64,000 nt of DNA from Dryocosmus kuriphilus (Eukaryota > Arthropoda > Insecta > Hymenoptera > Cynipidae): positions 55,723,119-55,787,118 of the forward strand of contig CM076192.1 of the NCBI GenBank assembly GCA_038277395.1. The letters run 5' to 3'. The translations under genes were made by a program, and so were the position numbers. Below, in pieces: positions 19,601-32,951 of this stretch. The notes beneath the pieces are model-generated. The model made no database searches and had not been told where the DNA came from. It saw only the letters and a program-made list of their open reading frames with translations. Every line of letters starts with the position of its first letter. The first letter of the stretch is position 1.

Positions 19601-22554
19601 TATTGTATATTGTATAACTTTAGCAAGATAAGTGTTAGCTTCTACTAAACTAATTTCTTCACGAATTTGAATAATTTAATTGAATCATTCAAATCGTCTC
19701 GCTGTTAATAATATATCCTGCAAATATCGCTTTCACATTAATTATTTCATATATTATTATCGCATTATGGGGATATTATTAATTTCAAAACAAATTAGCA
19801 TTTATTATTTACATGCGCTTTGTGCAAACACAATATGCATTCTGCATCCACTTTTGATGAATTACACATTTCCCTCTCAATAGATATGCAAAATAATGTA
19901 AAGTATGCATTGTCATCTATAATTTTCCATACTCTATGTTTTCAATTTAACAACTTTTATGCGCGGAAAGCTTTCTAGTTATTAAAATAATATTGACACG
20001 TAAAAATAGCGTGTTGTACAAATATTGTAGTTTTCAGTAATTGGATTAGAATGAGTTCTTCGAGCGTGAGTAAAACTTTTTAAAATTTTAATAATCAAGC
20101 ATATAACCCAAAGTTTGCAAACTTTTGTCGAACTTCTTCATTGCTGCCAATATTTGACTTTTATTCTGAAATCGAGTTACGCTGGGACCGAAATTTGGTA
20201 AAAAAGTTAGCAAAGCTTGAAGCAAGTTTCGAAGAAAGTAAAAAAGTTTGTGCGCGGGTAAGGAAACTTGAGTGATATGCAAATCAAAGTTAGGTGGTTT
20301 TCTAAAGTCTGATATTCAGGTTAGACGAGGTTTTATTAAACTATAAATGGAAATTAGTGGTTGAAACTGAACATAATTTTTATGTTTTTAATTTAATTTC
20401 AGACAATCTTAATCTTTTAAAATATTAAATTCCAATTAATTTTGGGTCTAAGAATGATAAAATTGCTAATTTGAGAGTACGTCGGGGAAAAATATTTGAA
20501 ATTGTATAAAGGCAACAGTTTTTTATTTAGTAAAAGAGGAGGCGTTATGTGAGATCAATCGAAGTTTCTTCGCGCCCCTTTAGTCACGTAATGAATCTTT
20601 GTATGGACTCCGTGTCTTCGATCCAAGCGTAGGTTTTAATACTCGGTTGCGTGGTTAAAGTGATTATTACTTCGTTTCATATAAAGTTATTGTGTCGACC
20701 GCCAACCATCGGGAGTGATGACAAAAATTGATAAAATCTTATTTCATTATGTTGTTAATTTATATACTTCCAACATTTCACGCACGCAATGTTTTCATTA
20801 TTCTCATATGTTGTAAGTTCCAAATTAAGATTTCACTGATTCTCCGTGCTGTGGCAAAAAATTGATTATAACCAGGAACGATAAATTACCATTTGCTTTA
20901 CTTTTTAAATTTGCTCAATTTCATTAAATTTTGTTGTGAATTAAAATTTGCTCTATAATTGCTTAAAATTGTTCAACTTTAAAGAATCCAATTTATAAAT
21001 TGGTACAGTTGAACCAATCCCTCAATTTATGCTTACATTTGAATAGCTGAAACTTAAAATTGTTCATCTTGAGAAACTACAATTGGAAACTACTATAATT
21101 GACATTCTTAAACGTATGACATTTTTCATTTCTATATTCTGCAATATTCTGAAAGGCTATCATTTTAAAATTTTTAATTCCTAAATTTTTATAATTTAGT
21201 TTCACTTCAGTATAGATTTAATGTTTAATAATGATATATTTTAACAATTATTATATTCGAAGATGTTTTATTTATATTTTCAAAAGATTAATATTAATCT
21301 AAGTGCCATTTTAGTATATGTAATTCAACTCAGTACTAAAATAGTTTTGTCATACAACCTGTTTGAGTTCCTGAATTACTTTGATAACAGACATACTTCT
21401 ATGTCTTTTTCCTGTTTCACTAAAAGTGTAGCGTAAAATATTCATTGATATCGATACGACTGCGTTTCCTTCTTTATAGCCACCGATGCTGCTCTTACCT
21501 ATTATCAGAGGGTTATTCTTGTAACGTGTCGTAAAAAAGCTCGAAAATCGATAACGAACAACAAGTGGGTAAGTCTTCGGTCCTCAGTTCTAGATATTTC
21601 CAGAGAACTTTCACCCCTAAGTACGGAAAACATTTTCTTTTAAAATAAAAGGTATTTTTACAAAAATTAATGGGAATTTAAATTTTAAGTTTTGACATTT
21701 AAAGATACTTAGTACTTATACTTCATACTAATTCCACTGGGAGTTTCAAAAGTTTAATTTCTATATCAATATTCCATCATTGAAATCCAAATATTTAAAT
21801 CGCATATGAAAATTCATAGAGCTTATTGTTTAGTCTGAGATACGAAAATTTAATTAATTGTTACTTGTGAAACTATGAACTTCATGTAGCGAGAATTGAT
21901 CAATTATTCTGCATAGCTTATGGCATAAAATTTCAAACGAGATTTTTGAAAGTGACATGTCATTCAAGTGATCACTATACTTTTAGAAGATTTTCATTGA
22001 AAATTAAGCTATTTTCGTCGTCTAGTTAATCTTTCGAGACAATCCTCAATATTTTTATTTGCGAACCCGATTCATCGATCCAGGAAAGTTGGAGGGTGTT
22101 CCTTGGTTAAAAATATATGTATGTGAGTATTATGTACACATACATGTATATCTATATATGTGTATAGATACGTGTTTACATTGTACTACTTCCAAAGATT
22201 GACAAATAGAATTTACTTATATAAAATAGGGGTTTTTCATGAAAGAGTACTTCGAAAGAACGATGTTCTACTAATAATAAAAACTAAGTTTATAATTATA
22301 ATACTGAGTTTTTATGAAATTATTATTAAAATAAACCTTCTTGCAATTTAAGCATTTTCATTTTCTCGTGTAATAACAAAAGAAAAAAAAATTGACTCGA
22401 GTCGAATATAAATTCCCACTTTAATTTAACAAAAAATATATTTTTGATGAATAAAATCTCATTGTTGAAATAATTGTACGTACGCGTTTTCAAAATATGA
22501 TTTTATCTCATTTCATGAAGAAAACCCTTATGCAAAATTATTTTCAAAAGTAGA
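19601..22554 (+). other. scrt intron, middle part
   Basis: No gene or clear repeat is seen. Two less AT-rich patches (about 20540-20720 and 21420-21600) interrupt the AT-rich sequence and could be regulatory, but I see no diagnostic cluster of sites. A TATATG/TGTATA-rich run lies at 22110-22175. Confidence 0.4.
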
Positions 22555-22556
22555 TA

Positions 22557-23029
22557 CTCTCTAAAGTTGAAATAGTAAAATTTATACTTATTTGATAAGT
22601 AATTCTGATTTTCACTTATGAAGCAGTAAAGTATAACTAAAAAATAAGTAAAAAATTTACTTCTTAAAACAAATTAAGCTGCATTTTACTCTTGAATAAG
22701 TCAAAATTTAACTGTTTCTAGAATTAACTGCAGAATAAGTCAAATTTTACTGATTTTTAAGTGCATATTGACTAATTTAGCAGTAAATATTTACTTATCT
22801 ATCAAGTAAACGTTTTTTGGCGTCCTAAAAGAATAACGTAGTTTAACTGTTTCAGAAGTGCATATTGACTGATTTGAAGAGTCACTATTAACTTATTTAA
22901 AAAGTTATATTTTTTGACTGTTTTAATTAGTGAATAGTTACTGGTTGACAGTGAACGACATTTCATTATCGCCATTAAGTCAATATTCACTTATCATCAG
23001 TAAAATTTTACTGTTTCAACTTTAGAGAG
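22557..23029. mobile_element. TA-flanked MITE, copy 1
   Basis: One of three close copies. The terminal inverted repeats begin CTCTCTAAAGTTGAAA and extend for about 28 bp through CAGTAAAATTT. The left flank is TA and the right flank is TT, a mutated TA. The interior consists of many short inverted words such as AAGTGCATATTGACT and TTTACTTAT, so the whole element can fold on itself. TA duplication and lack of ORFs fit a non-autonomous Tc1/mariner-type element; the superfamily call is inference. Confidence 0.75.
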
Positions 23030-23191
23030 TTTATTTACACGTTTTCGTGAAGCGTGAATACGTGCAGAGCTGATACGTGCAATCATTAATATATTTCCGA
23101 TGTATTCAATCAACTAAAGCCCTTTATGAGTTCTGTCATTGGCTGAAATTTGTAGTGAGAAAACGCCGAGCGTAGAACAAGTAGAACTATA

Positions 23192-23646
23192 CTCTCTAAG
23201 GTTGAAACAGTAAAATTTATACTTATTTGATAAGTAGTTCTGATTTTCACTTATGAAACAGTAAAGTATAACTAAGACATAAGTAAAAAATTTACTTCTC
23301 AAACAAATTAGGCTGTATTTTACTTTTGAATAAGTCAAAATTTAACTGTAGAATAAGTCAAGTTTCACTGATTGTTAAGTGAATATTGACTAATTTAGCA
23401 GTGAATATTTACTTATCCTTCAAGTAAACGTTTTTGGGCGTCCTAAAAGAATAACGTAGTTTTACTGTTTCAGAAGTGCATATTGACTGATTTGAGGAGT
23501 CACTATTAACTTATTTAAAAATTTATACTTTTTGACTGTTTTATTTAGTGAATAGTTACTGGTTGACAGTGACCGACATTTCATTAACGCCATAAGTCAA
23601 TATTCACTTATAATCAGTCAAATTTTACTGTTTCAACTTTAGAGAG
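23192..23646. mobile_element. TA-flanked MITE, copy 2
   Basis: Same family as copy 1, with intact TA on both sides (23190-23191 and 23647-23648). It is about 20 bp shorter because the TTTCTAGAATTAACTG segment present in copies 1 and 3 is missing near 23350. All three copies are in the same orientation. Confidence 0.8.
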
Positions 23647-24486
23647 TAGAGATATTATTGCAATGAACCTAAACATATCGTGACTCAGATTCTTATACGA
23701 ATTCTGTACTATATTTTTAGAGATACTCGTTTATGACAGGACATATTACGGAAGTGAGGGCTGGATACAATAATTTATTCTATATTTTGGGGCGAGGAAA
23801 AATAAGGGGATGTAGTTTTCTCTTGTAATATTTTAAGAAAGCTACTCCCCTATTTTTCCACCCCTAAGCGTAACATGTACTAAAAGTTGACTGAGAAAAT
23901 ATCTATCTATGAAAATATGCAGCTAATGAAGTAGATAGAATTTTTCGTATTCTTCTTGAAATTGATAAAATTAAATTTTTCGATTCTTAAAGTAAACTTT
24001 AGTTGTAAAAATGTTTTTCATTAGATCAATTTCAGTTTTTTGTTGTTGTCAAAATGAAATAAATGTAGAAAATATTCTGTGGATATTTGAAGAAAAATAG
24101 GGGGACTCATCTAAAGTGAGACGGGCATGGCTCATCTGTCGTTATCGATCTCCTATTCCTGGTTTCTGATGAAATTCACGTTCAGGCACATCCACTCTTG
24201 GATTCCTTTTATTTCAGCCAATAATGGACGTGCACTGGGAGATCGATAGCGGAGGAATTTTTCTGATTTATTACTCAGTCTCGAGGCACAAAACTATCAG
24301 ATTACGCTTTTTGACTCACTTAGGGGAAACTCTGCAAGCATCGAGTACAAATACAAACATTTGAGACCAAGTAGAAAATGTATCTCAAGTTCTTAACCAC
24401 ACACAAATAATCTTTTTATGTAGGAATAACAAGAGTGTAAAAACGTTTCTTCAAGCAAATATTTTTTTACTAAAGGAATGTATTCA

Positions 24487-24610
24487 ACTCTCTAAATTTG
24501 GTTCAGTAAGGATTTTCGCTGATTGAACAGTAAATCTGACCGATTAATTAGTGAAATTAACTGATTATCGAGTGGTTTTGGCTTATTAATCAGTGAAAAT
24601 TCTAAATACT
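24487..24610. repeat. Possible half-copy of a related MITE
   Basis: ACTCTCTAAATTTGGTTCAGTAA at 24489 resembles the MITE terminal repeat. It is followed by CTGATTGAACAGTAAATCTGACC and AATTAGTGAAATTAACTGATT, words of the same style. No matching right end is found, so this would be a truncated or diverged relative. Confidence 0.3.
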
Positions 24611-24687
24611 AAATCCTAAGTATTTTTGAAATGTTTTCTTGAAACTCACGAAGAATTGTTTTTCAACAATGTTTTATTCGATCCATA

Positions 24688-25159
24688 CTCTCTAAAGTTG
24701 AAACAGTAAAATTTATACTTATTTGATAAGTAGTTCTGAGTTTCACTTATGAAACAGTAAAGTATAACTAAAAAATAAGTAAAAAATTTACTTCTCAAAC
24801 AAATTAAGCTGTATTTTACTTTTGAATAAGTCAAAATTTAAATGTTTCTAGAATTAACTACAGAATAAGTCAAATTTCACTGATTGTTAAGTGCATATTG
24901 ACTAATTTAGCAGTGAATATTTACTTATTTATCAAGTAAACGTTTTTGGGCGTCCTAAAAGAATAACGTAGTTTTACTGTTTCAGAAGTGCATATTGACT
25001 GATTTGAAGAGTCACTATTAACTTATTTCAAAAGTTATATTTTTTTACTGTTTTAATTAGTGAATAGTTACTGATTGACAGTGAACGACATTTCACTAAC
25101 GCTATTAAGTCAATATTCACTTATAATCAGTAAAATTTTACTGTTTCAACTTTAGAGAG
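24688..25159. mobile_element. TA-flanked MITE, copy 3
   Basis: The best preserved copy. CTCTCTAAAG...CTTTAGAGAG are perfect inverse ends, with TA at 24686-24687 and 25160-25161. It contains the GTTTCTAGAATTAACT segment that is lost from copy 2. It is the same length as copy 1 within one or two bases and differs from it by scattered substitutions. Confidence 0.8.
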
Positions 25160-25161
25160 TA

Positions 25162-28100
25162 TAAATAGATTATAAATTTGCATTTTTTTTAGACACAATA
25201 AAAATGAACTTTAGTTAACAAATATCAAAATGTCAAGAATTCAAAACTTAAATAGTAACAATATTTTGAAAGATTAAAATATTAATTAATAATTATTTGT
25301 AATTATTCTTTATTTCAATCGTTTAATTTCTTCTCTAATTTATTATATAGCGTTGTGTGTTTAAATTATTACAAAGTTTTTTGATGAAGCTGAAGAAGTA
25401 AAGAACGAAAAATTTAAATATTTTTTCTACTTTTCAATTTTAAAACTATATATAACATTGTTGAAGAACAATTCTTCTTGAGCTTCAAGAAAACTCAAAA
25501 ACTAAAATTAGGTATACTAAAAAAAATCCCAAATAACAAAAAGCTCGATAAATTTGTCCTATGAAAATGATTATTCAAACTTGTAGTTAAGGAGGTTGGT
25601 TCCAGAATTTGATGTTTTTTGGAAGACAGCAATTAATTGTTTAATAAAAATTTGTATTGATATCGCTCATTAAAAATGTATTATTAGAAAGGAATTTTTA
25701 CCTAACTAAGAAAAATATTGAAACCATAAGTCATGGTTTTAAAATAATTATGGTATTTTAATAAAGAAATTTTATTTTGCCCGATGAGTAATTTTATACA
25801 ATATCTTCAAATTAGGTTTCGGAATTAGAAAAGTTTAATCTTAAATCAAAGGTTGAAAGGTTTTGTTAAATCTAACTGAAAAATAATAAGAACTCAAATA
25901 ATTTTTCGAACAAGTAGCTTTATTTAGCAAATAAATTATTTAATAAATTTCCAGAGAAAAAAATAATAAAACCTTGATTATGTAAGCAGTGCGTTTTTTC
26001 AAAAAGTAATTTTTAAATAACTAGTTTGAAGATTGTAAATAACAATTATGTTAATGACGAAACAATTGCTACATATTTTTTATTTATTTCACAAATACTA
26101 TTATAATACAGTTAATCGTGTAAAGGATTAAAAATGCTTATATTGATAAAAATTTGAATAAAAAATAAAATACGCTCTGTTTTTGAAAAACTTTGTTAGT
26201 AACGTGTTCTTTGGGGCAGTCGATGTAATTAGACCAAATTAAATTAAAAAATAATGAATGCTTAACAAACATATTTCTCAAAATTGCGTTACATTTTTAA
26301 CTTAAAGGCCTTCTTTTTTCACAGAATTTAAAAACAATAAAGAATAGATTTATCACCTATAGATGTTTTCACTTCTCCTCTGAAGACAGGCATAGATTAG
26401 TATTCCCATTTTTTCATTTTTATATTTTTATAAATATATGATAAATATATAATAATAATCATTTTGAAAAAATTTCATTGTTGAGTTCAGAAGATTGAGT
26501 ATACTACAAGTCTTGATAAGTGTCTTGAATATGCACCTTTCAAATAATTTAAACATTATTTTCTTTTTTCTTTAATAGCAACTTCTTTCTGACACAAAAT
26601 ATAATTTCCCTCATAAAATTTCGCCAATGAATACTTTCCCAATTGATTCTAAAATTATCACTAATATGAATGACATAATAGGAGATATAATAGCAAAACT
26701 CTTGAAATTTGAATCCTTAATGTCACATCCAGTAGTATGAATTGTTGGAAAGCAGATTATATGGGACTGAAGTCAGACGACATAGTGTTTACCGCCATTG
26801 AACATGATATTATCGTCATGGGCGTCATTTTACTATATACTAGTGTGGCGCAATATGTTCCAACAGATTCAGAGAAGGATTATGTTGGACATGTACACAC
26901 GTATATTTTTCGCTTTTCGTCAAGGTGATGATTCTCGCACATGGCACAAACAGCTGCTGTTCGTTACAGGAAATAATGTAGATATAGCTTGCTATTACCG
27001 CGCAACCAGTGGTGAATTCAAGGGTGCCTCAGGGGCGAAAAAAGCCTGAAGAGAGATAATAAACGCAACCGTCAATCTCGCGGGTATTATCATACTTTTT
27101 CCTTTTTTATCAAAAGATTAACTTCCTGAATTGACTCATCTAAGAAAATTTTGATTCTGAAGATATTAGATCTCATTATGTCAAAAAATTACACATTCAC
27201 AATTCAGAAAATATTTGTCATTCAATTCTCTATTATTTATTATATATTACTTCTATTAAGGGAGAATTGTTACAAACTAAATTTCAGTCTAAGATAACAT
27301 CTAGAATTGACGAATCTAGAGTCAACTTTAGGGGTAGAAAATTAGGGGTTGTAACGAAACCATGAAGCTGAGACTGTCCATAAAATCATTCTGACCCACC
27401 CTTCCATCCACTGAGGGTGATTCATATGCTTTCATAATCATGGTTTTGCTGCATAATCTGAAAATATACGTAGTGCCACCCTAGAGTAAAGCTACGATAT
27501 AAAGACATCTGTTTCCTTACTGCCACTACCTCAGATTACTTAATTTCCCAAAATCAGTAAATTCTAATTAAAAGAATTCTCCTTTCATTAGAATAATTCA
27601 AAGGGAAAGGCAGGGTGTGAGTCATACACGAGGAAATAAATCTATTTATTATGCTAATCTAAAGCTACCTTATACAGGTGGATCAACCTAATATGACAAA
27701 AATTTAAATAGGGTGCTTTTAGACGGCTGCCAGACACCAAAGGTGCATTTGCTTAATTTGGGGTTCGTTGACCTTAATCGGATTGACGATTATAAATCAA
27801 ACCCCTACTTTTTCGATTAAAAAAGAAGCACACCTTTGAAAATATTTCTCAGCTTACTTATTTTATTTACTTAAGCGATCCAATTTAAATTCGACTTTGT
27901 TTCAATTACTTCTAGAGAGTTAAGAATCTAGAGCCTCTGATTCTCAAATCGTGGCAATATCATTAAATGAGAATTGCACTCGGGGTTTCCACCCTTTTAT
28001 TTTAAAATAACAATTCAAAGAAAGTCTTCCCATTTCTTGAAATTGGATTGCCCATTTTTGAAAGAAAAGTATAGAAACTGGAAAAGAAGTTACCATAAAA

Positions 28101-28312
28101 GAAAAAGATAGGAAAAGGAAGAAAATAACTTGGAACTCTGATAACGAATCTGTAGTTAAGTTCGATAGCAACATTATCACTGTACCCATTCTGCCATCCT
28201 AAGAAGCGATCCATCTCAACCCTCTGCCCCAGAATCTTATTTTAGCCCATCTTGTCCAACATAGGTCCTTGTACAACTAACCTCATACCTTAATATGAAC
28301 TTTCCTTTTCAG
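25162..28312 (+). other. scrt intron, 3' part
   Basis: AT-rich DNA without a recognisable gene. A patch at 26730-27060 leaves ORFs of 63 and 83 codons on the + strand with no known motif. The intron ends with a good polypyrimidine tract and acceptor (CTTTCCTTTTCAG) at 28312. Confidence 0.5.
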
Positions 28313-29499
28313 GTTACACGCACGAGGCCTGGATCAATCACGAGGAGCCTCCAAAGTACGCCACCCTTCGTTCAGCCGCGGAATTGGCGAGGCCGGTAGC
28401 CCCATCTCCAACTCCACCTCATCAGCCCCACGATCATCATTTCAACTCAAATCTGCATCCAGTATCCACAACTCTCATACTACCACCTCGCAAAAGTCTC
28501 GCAATGTGTTTCACATCAACCGGAACAGCTCTTTCTCTTCCACCAAAAAAGAAGGACATCTACCGTCCCTACAGCCTTCAGCCCTCAGAAATTCGAACAT
28601 CTGCCGAAGAAGACCTCTCAGCAGCCCAAGCAATTCTCGATCTCAGCGCATCACCTGCTGCTGCTCCAACCCATTCCGTTTTCATTCACACTATCCCATC
28701 CGGGATCCCCCTACCTCAAAATTTAGAAAATCCATCTCCAAATTCCCCAACTTCTCCAAATTCACTCCCTTCCCCACCTCCATCCCAAATTCCTATCCCT
28801 GTTTCTGTCCTCGTATCAGCTCCTCCCCGGAGTCTATCTCCCCGCCATCAAGAACAAATTCAGCCCCAATCCCCAGCCACTGCTGAAAATTCTCAAAACG
28901 CTGCCAACAACAAAACAGTTGCCTACACTTACGAAGCATTCTTTGTTTCCGACGGGCGTTCGAAACGCAGATCAAGCAATGCTGCGGTGCCAGAAAAGGA
29001 AGCTGCACAACCCGAGAGAGCTAAATTCACTTGCACCGAGTGTGGGAAGCAATACGCCACATCGTCGAATTTGTCCCGACACAAGCAGACACACAGAAGT
29101 CTTGATTCTCAGTCAGCGAAGAAGTGTATTCACTGTGGGAAGGCTTACGTCAGTATGCCAGCTTTAGCGATGCATGTTTTGACACACAAATTGGCACACA
29201 GTTGTGGGGTTTGTGGGAAGATGTTCTCCAGGCCTTGGTTGCTTCAAGGACATTTGAGAAGTCATACTGGCGAAAAACCCTATGGTTGTGCCCATTGTGG
29301 CAAAGCTTTTGCGGATAGATCGAATCTCAGAGCACACATGCAGACACATTCATCCGATAAGAATTACGAGTGTTCTCGCTGCCATAAGACTTTTGCACTC
29401 AAGTCTTATTTGAACAAACATCTGGAATCTGCATGTCTGAGAGAGGAGGATGTCCAGCAACATGGGAACAGCAATGCTCAGAACAACAGGGGATTGTAG
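28313..29499 (+). CDS. scrt: Scratch zinc-finger repressor, exon 2 (five zinc fingers)
   Basis: Second coding exon of scratch, completing a protein of 495 residues. It starts after the acceptor CTTTCCTTTTCAG at 28312 and continues the exon 1 frame (phase 1) as G-YTHEAWINHEEPPKY. Residues about 126-300 are Pro/Ser-rich and contain ILDLS (208-212), which resembles the CtBP-binding PxDLS motif but lacks the proline. The Scratch signature YTYEAFFVSDGRSKRR lies at 305-320. The zinc fingers are at residues 341-361, 372-392, 398-418, 426-446 and 454-475. The first four are C2H2 and the fifth ends in cysteine (H470, C475). Finger sequences such as YATSSNLSRHKQTH, SRPWLLQGHLRSHTGEKP and ALKSYLNKH identify Scratch rather than Snail or Worniu. 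The fingers bind E-box DNA of the CAGGTG type. The stop is TAG at 29497-29499. Confidence 0.95.
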
Positions 29500-30840
29500 C
29501 ATCAAGAAGATGATGATGAGGTTATTGAAAGCTAGCGGATCTGGAGAAACAGCTGTCCACTGGGTGAAGAATACTCATTGATATGGGAAAGGTTTGCCGT
29601 AGATTAATTAGAAAAGTGCCAGTACCAGTAGAAGAGATGATTATATTGATTATCTTTAACGTTAAATTATAAAGAAACGTCCAGTAATGTTTAAGCAAAC
29701 AGAAAACGTCGAACGGTGACGTCCACACTGCAGTCTAGTCACTCTAGTCGATTAAACTATAGATCATAGTTTATTATAGCACGATTTCTAGTCACGTGAT
29801 CTACTTCACGAATCGTCGTATCTATTCTTATTTAGTTTTCGATTTTGATTGTTATGATCCTCGAGAAAGTGGATTTAATCCATTGTCCCGATAACGAGTA
29901 CGACGACTCGTTCAAGAGCTGACAAGCGTTTGTTTTTAGGGTCAGGGATTTTGGCTTTGGAGCACTTTTTAAAATTGGTATTGGATTCAGAGAGAGAGAG
30001 AGAGATTGATTTCTTAAAGAGAATTAAAAAATATAGGTTGTTTTATTGCTTAAGTGAACGAACGCTTGGTGGCTTTTGGATGGATAAGAGGCAAGTCATG
30101 CATAGAGACATAGAGACACGTAAAAAATATGAGCGATTAATCGACGATACTTACACGCGATTATCTATAATTAGATGAGAATTTTGAGTATTGGGCTTAT
30201 AAATAATAATATATATTGTTATACCACATATTTTTTTAGGAAGCAATACGAGGTGACAAAACACGTACGGTCAAAGCAATGTTTCGACACAACGAATTAT
30301 ATAAAAATAGGTGCGAACATCGAACATATTCCGATTATAATGTAAAGATAATTATTAACTAGCTTCGGCAAAAACTCCAAGTTTTTCACTCCTCTGAAAT
30401 TTTTTCTAGATCGCAGCTCGAAGTGTTTATTGATAACACTTATTATAAATAATTGTTACTTGAAATTACTTAATTTGGGTCAATTTACATAAAAAGATTC
30501 ATTTGTTCAATAATTTGAACAAAGTAGAAATGTTTTAGGTAAATTTTGTAGTCAGAAGTAGTTTAATGACTGAGTAATCGAAAATCAGTTAGCAATTTTT
30601 ATGTGCAATATATTAACAGGCTTGCTGCGGAATTCTGATTAAAAAATTAATTAATTCTTCCAAATAGATGTCAACTAATTTTTTTTTTAGAAAAATCTCT
30701 AATTACAAAGCTGTTTGAGAATTTTTTGATATACTGATAGTTCAGTAAATGGCGGTAACATTACTACAATTTTTTTTTCAACTTTTAAGCTATTAAATAA
30801 GACTCTAGTATCTTAATATTCTTCATAAATAAAATTTCTA
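29500..30840 (+). other. scrt: scrt 3' untranslated region (extent uncertain)
   Basis: Sequence after the scrt stop is AT-rich with no further coding. The first 700 bp (to about 30180) is less AT-rich than what follows, as expected of transcribed UTR. A canonical AATAAA lies at 30828-30833 with an A-rich run just after. No AATAAA is evident nearer the stop, so the UTR may be long or may use a variant signal. The end given is a guess. Confidence 0.35.
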
Positions 30841-32896
30841 AATTTATTAAAAAAAAAAAAATTTTTTAAATGCTTTCCGAAAAAAATATATGCAGGTAAT
30901 TCTATGTTTTCCATTCAAATTTTAATTTAAATATCTATAGTTTTTACAGGTTCATCAATTAGACACATGTATAAGACAAATAAATTTTCAAATTCAAAAT
31001 TACTCATATTTTAAATTAAAGTTCGAAGTCTTCTGACATTTCAAGCTTTTATATAAAGTAAAGTAAGAACTTCTAATTCAAAATGAATCTTATATTAGAG
31101 ATTTTTTATTAAATAACATCAATTTTTATTCACTATTTGAATTACGTGAAATATTTTTTTTATATTCTAGTATTCTTTAAATAAAATATTTGAGAATGTA
31201 CTAAAAAAAACAACTACTTTAAAAATAATTTTCAAAGAAGAAAATTATTTTCCTCAAGTAATATTCATTCGATAATAAAATATACAATTTTTCAATTTGA
31301 AACAGTTTTCTTATCTATAAAAATACATTTTATAATCTAATCGCTTCAAGTTTAAAATGTTCTAAATTAAACATTTTTACTAAATTTTTAAACTTTAAAC
31401 GATTTCAGACTAAAATTCTGCTGGCAAATTGACGATTTTAAAATGCCAAGATAAAAAATTTGAATGCTTTAAATATCTAGCGCTTTCGAACGTTGACCTT
31501 TACATAAACAAAATAATAAAATTATAACATTTTTAAATTGATAAGAAAATGTAGATGATACATTCTAAAAACTATAGAAACTTTTCTGCGTTTTTCAAGG
31601 TTTCATAATTTTGCAGAAGTGTAGCAATCCTGAATAAAATTTACGTAAATAATTAATTAATTTCCAATAGAATAAACTGTTCGAGCTGCACAGAGGAAAA
31701 TAACCGCTATCTTAAATCGCTGAAGCTTCGAGATCGCGCCAAGTTGCTAAAAGCAACATTGATCTTACAGTGACCTCCTATAACCAAACTTTTATAAAGC
31801 TAATAGCCAAAAAAGATAATATCACTCTATGTACAGTAGAAGTAAATTATTCGCCGCGATACGCATTTAATTTTCCTTATAATTAGGTTTTTGTTATTGT
31901 TTATCTTCTTTTTATACCAAGCAATCACCCAGGAGTCTCGAAATCCGTTCAGTAACACGTTCTTTATAGACTAAGAAGAACACCAACTTATATTAACATT
32001 TAAAAATAGCGTAATACGACATTATCGATGATTCTAATTAATACTGTTATACTGAATAAAATTTGGTGATGTTCAATTCTATTCATAATATACCGAAGTA
32101 GTTTTAGGTCATTAAATTTGTGATAAATTTCTATGTCAATGTGTGTAATGAAACAAAACAATACTCGAAAGAAACTATCAGAATCTAGTCATGCTTCAAA
32201 TTTTGATAGTTTTTTTAACATGCTCAAAATTGTGAAACTACCTTTTACTCAAATTCGTCTTAGATCCTTAGAAGTACAAAAAATTTGAATCCTAAGTCAA
32301 ACGTAAGGTTTGACCTTGCCTTCTGAGTCGAAAAATAACTATGTTCATATTATCCATGCGAGTTGTTACAAATACGCGAGAGTATGTAAATATTTTTTGA
32401 AAATGGTTCCGAGACTCCTGTGAACACTGAACAAGTTGTTGTGTGTCCTAAGGTCGGATTTTTTAGTTAATCGCGCCGCTCGAGAGAAAGAGAAAAAAAA
32501 AAGTGAGAATGAGAAAAAAAGCGTGAATTGAAAAGCTGGAGTAGCTTTTAATGCTGAATTATTATACTCAAAATGTAGTGAAGTCGCGATAAGCAATAGA
32601 TTGCAAACTTCGATTATTATTTTTAAAGTCGGATTAAAAAATCGACATCATTTTCATAGTCATTTGTCAGTGAGAATTTAGTATTTATTTATATTTATTA
32701 GCATTGATTTATATTTATTTGTAATTATCAGTATTTATTTGACATTATCAGTATTTATTTATTATGCGGTATTTATTTGTATTATTATTATTATTCACGT
32801 CGTTTAGCGTGTGTATTATATTTTTACCATGTTTAGATTATTATTTATAAAATCAAAGTGTCGATGTTATTTCATCATCATTAAAATTACCATTAC

Positions 32897-32951
<55 letters not shown>

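Noticed and set aside
26737..27049. Two overlapping + strand ORFs (63 and 83 codons) in the scrt intron
   Set aside because: They overlap in different frames and have no motif. Treated as chance.
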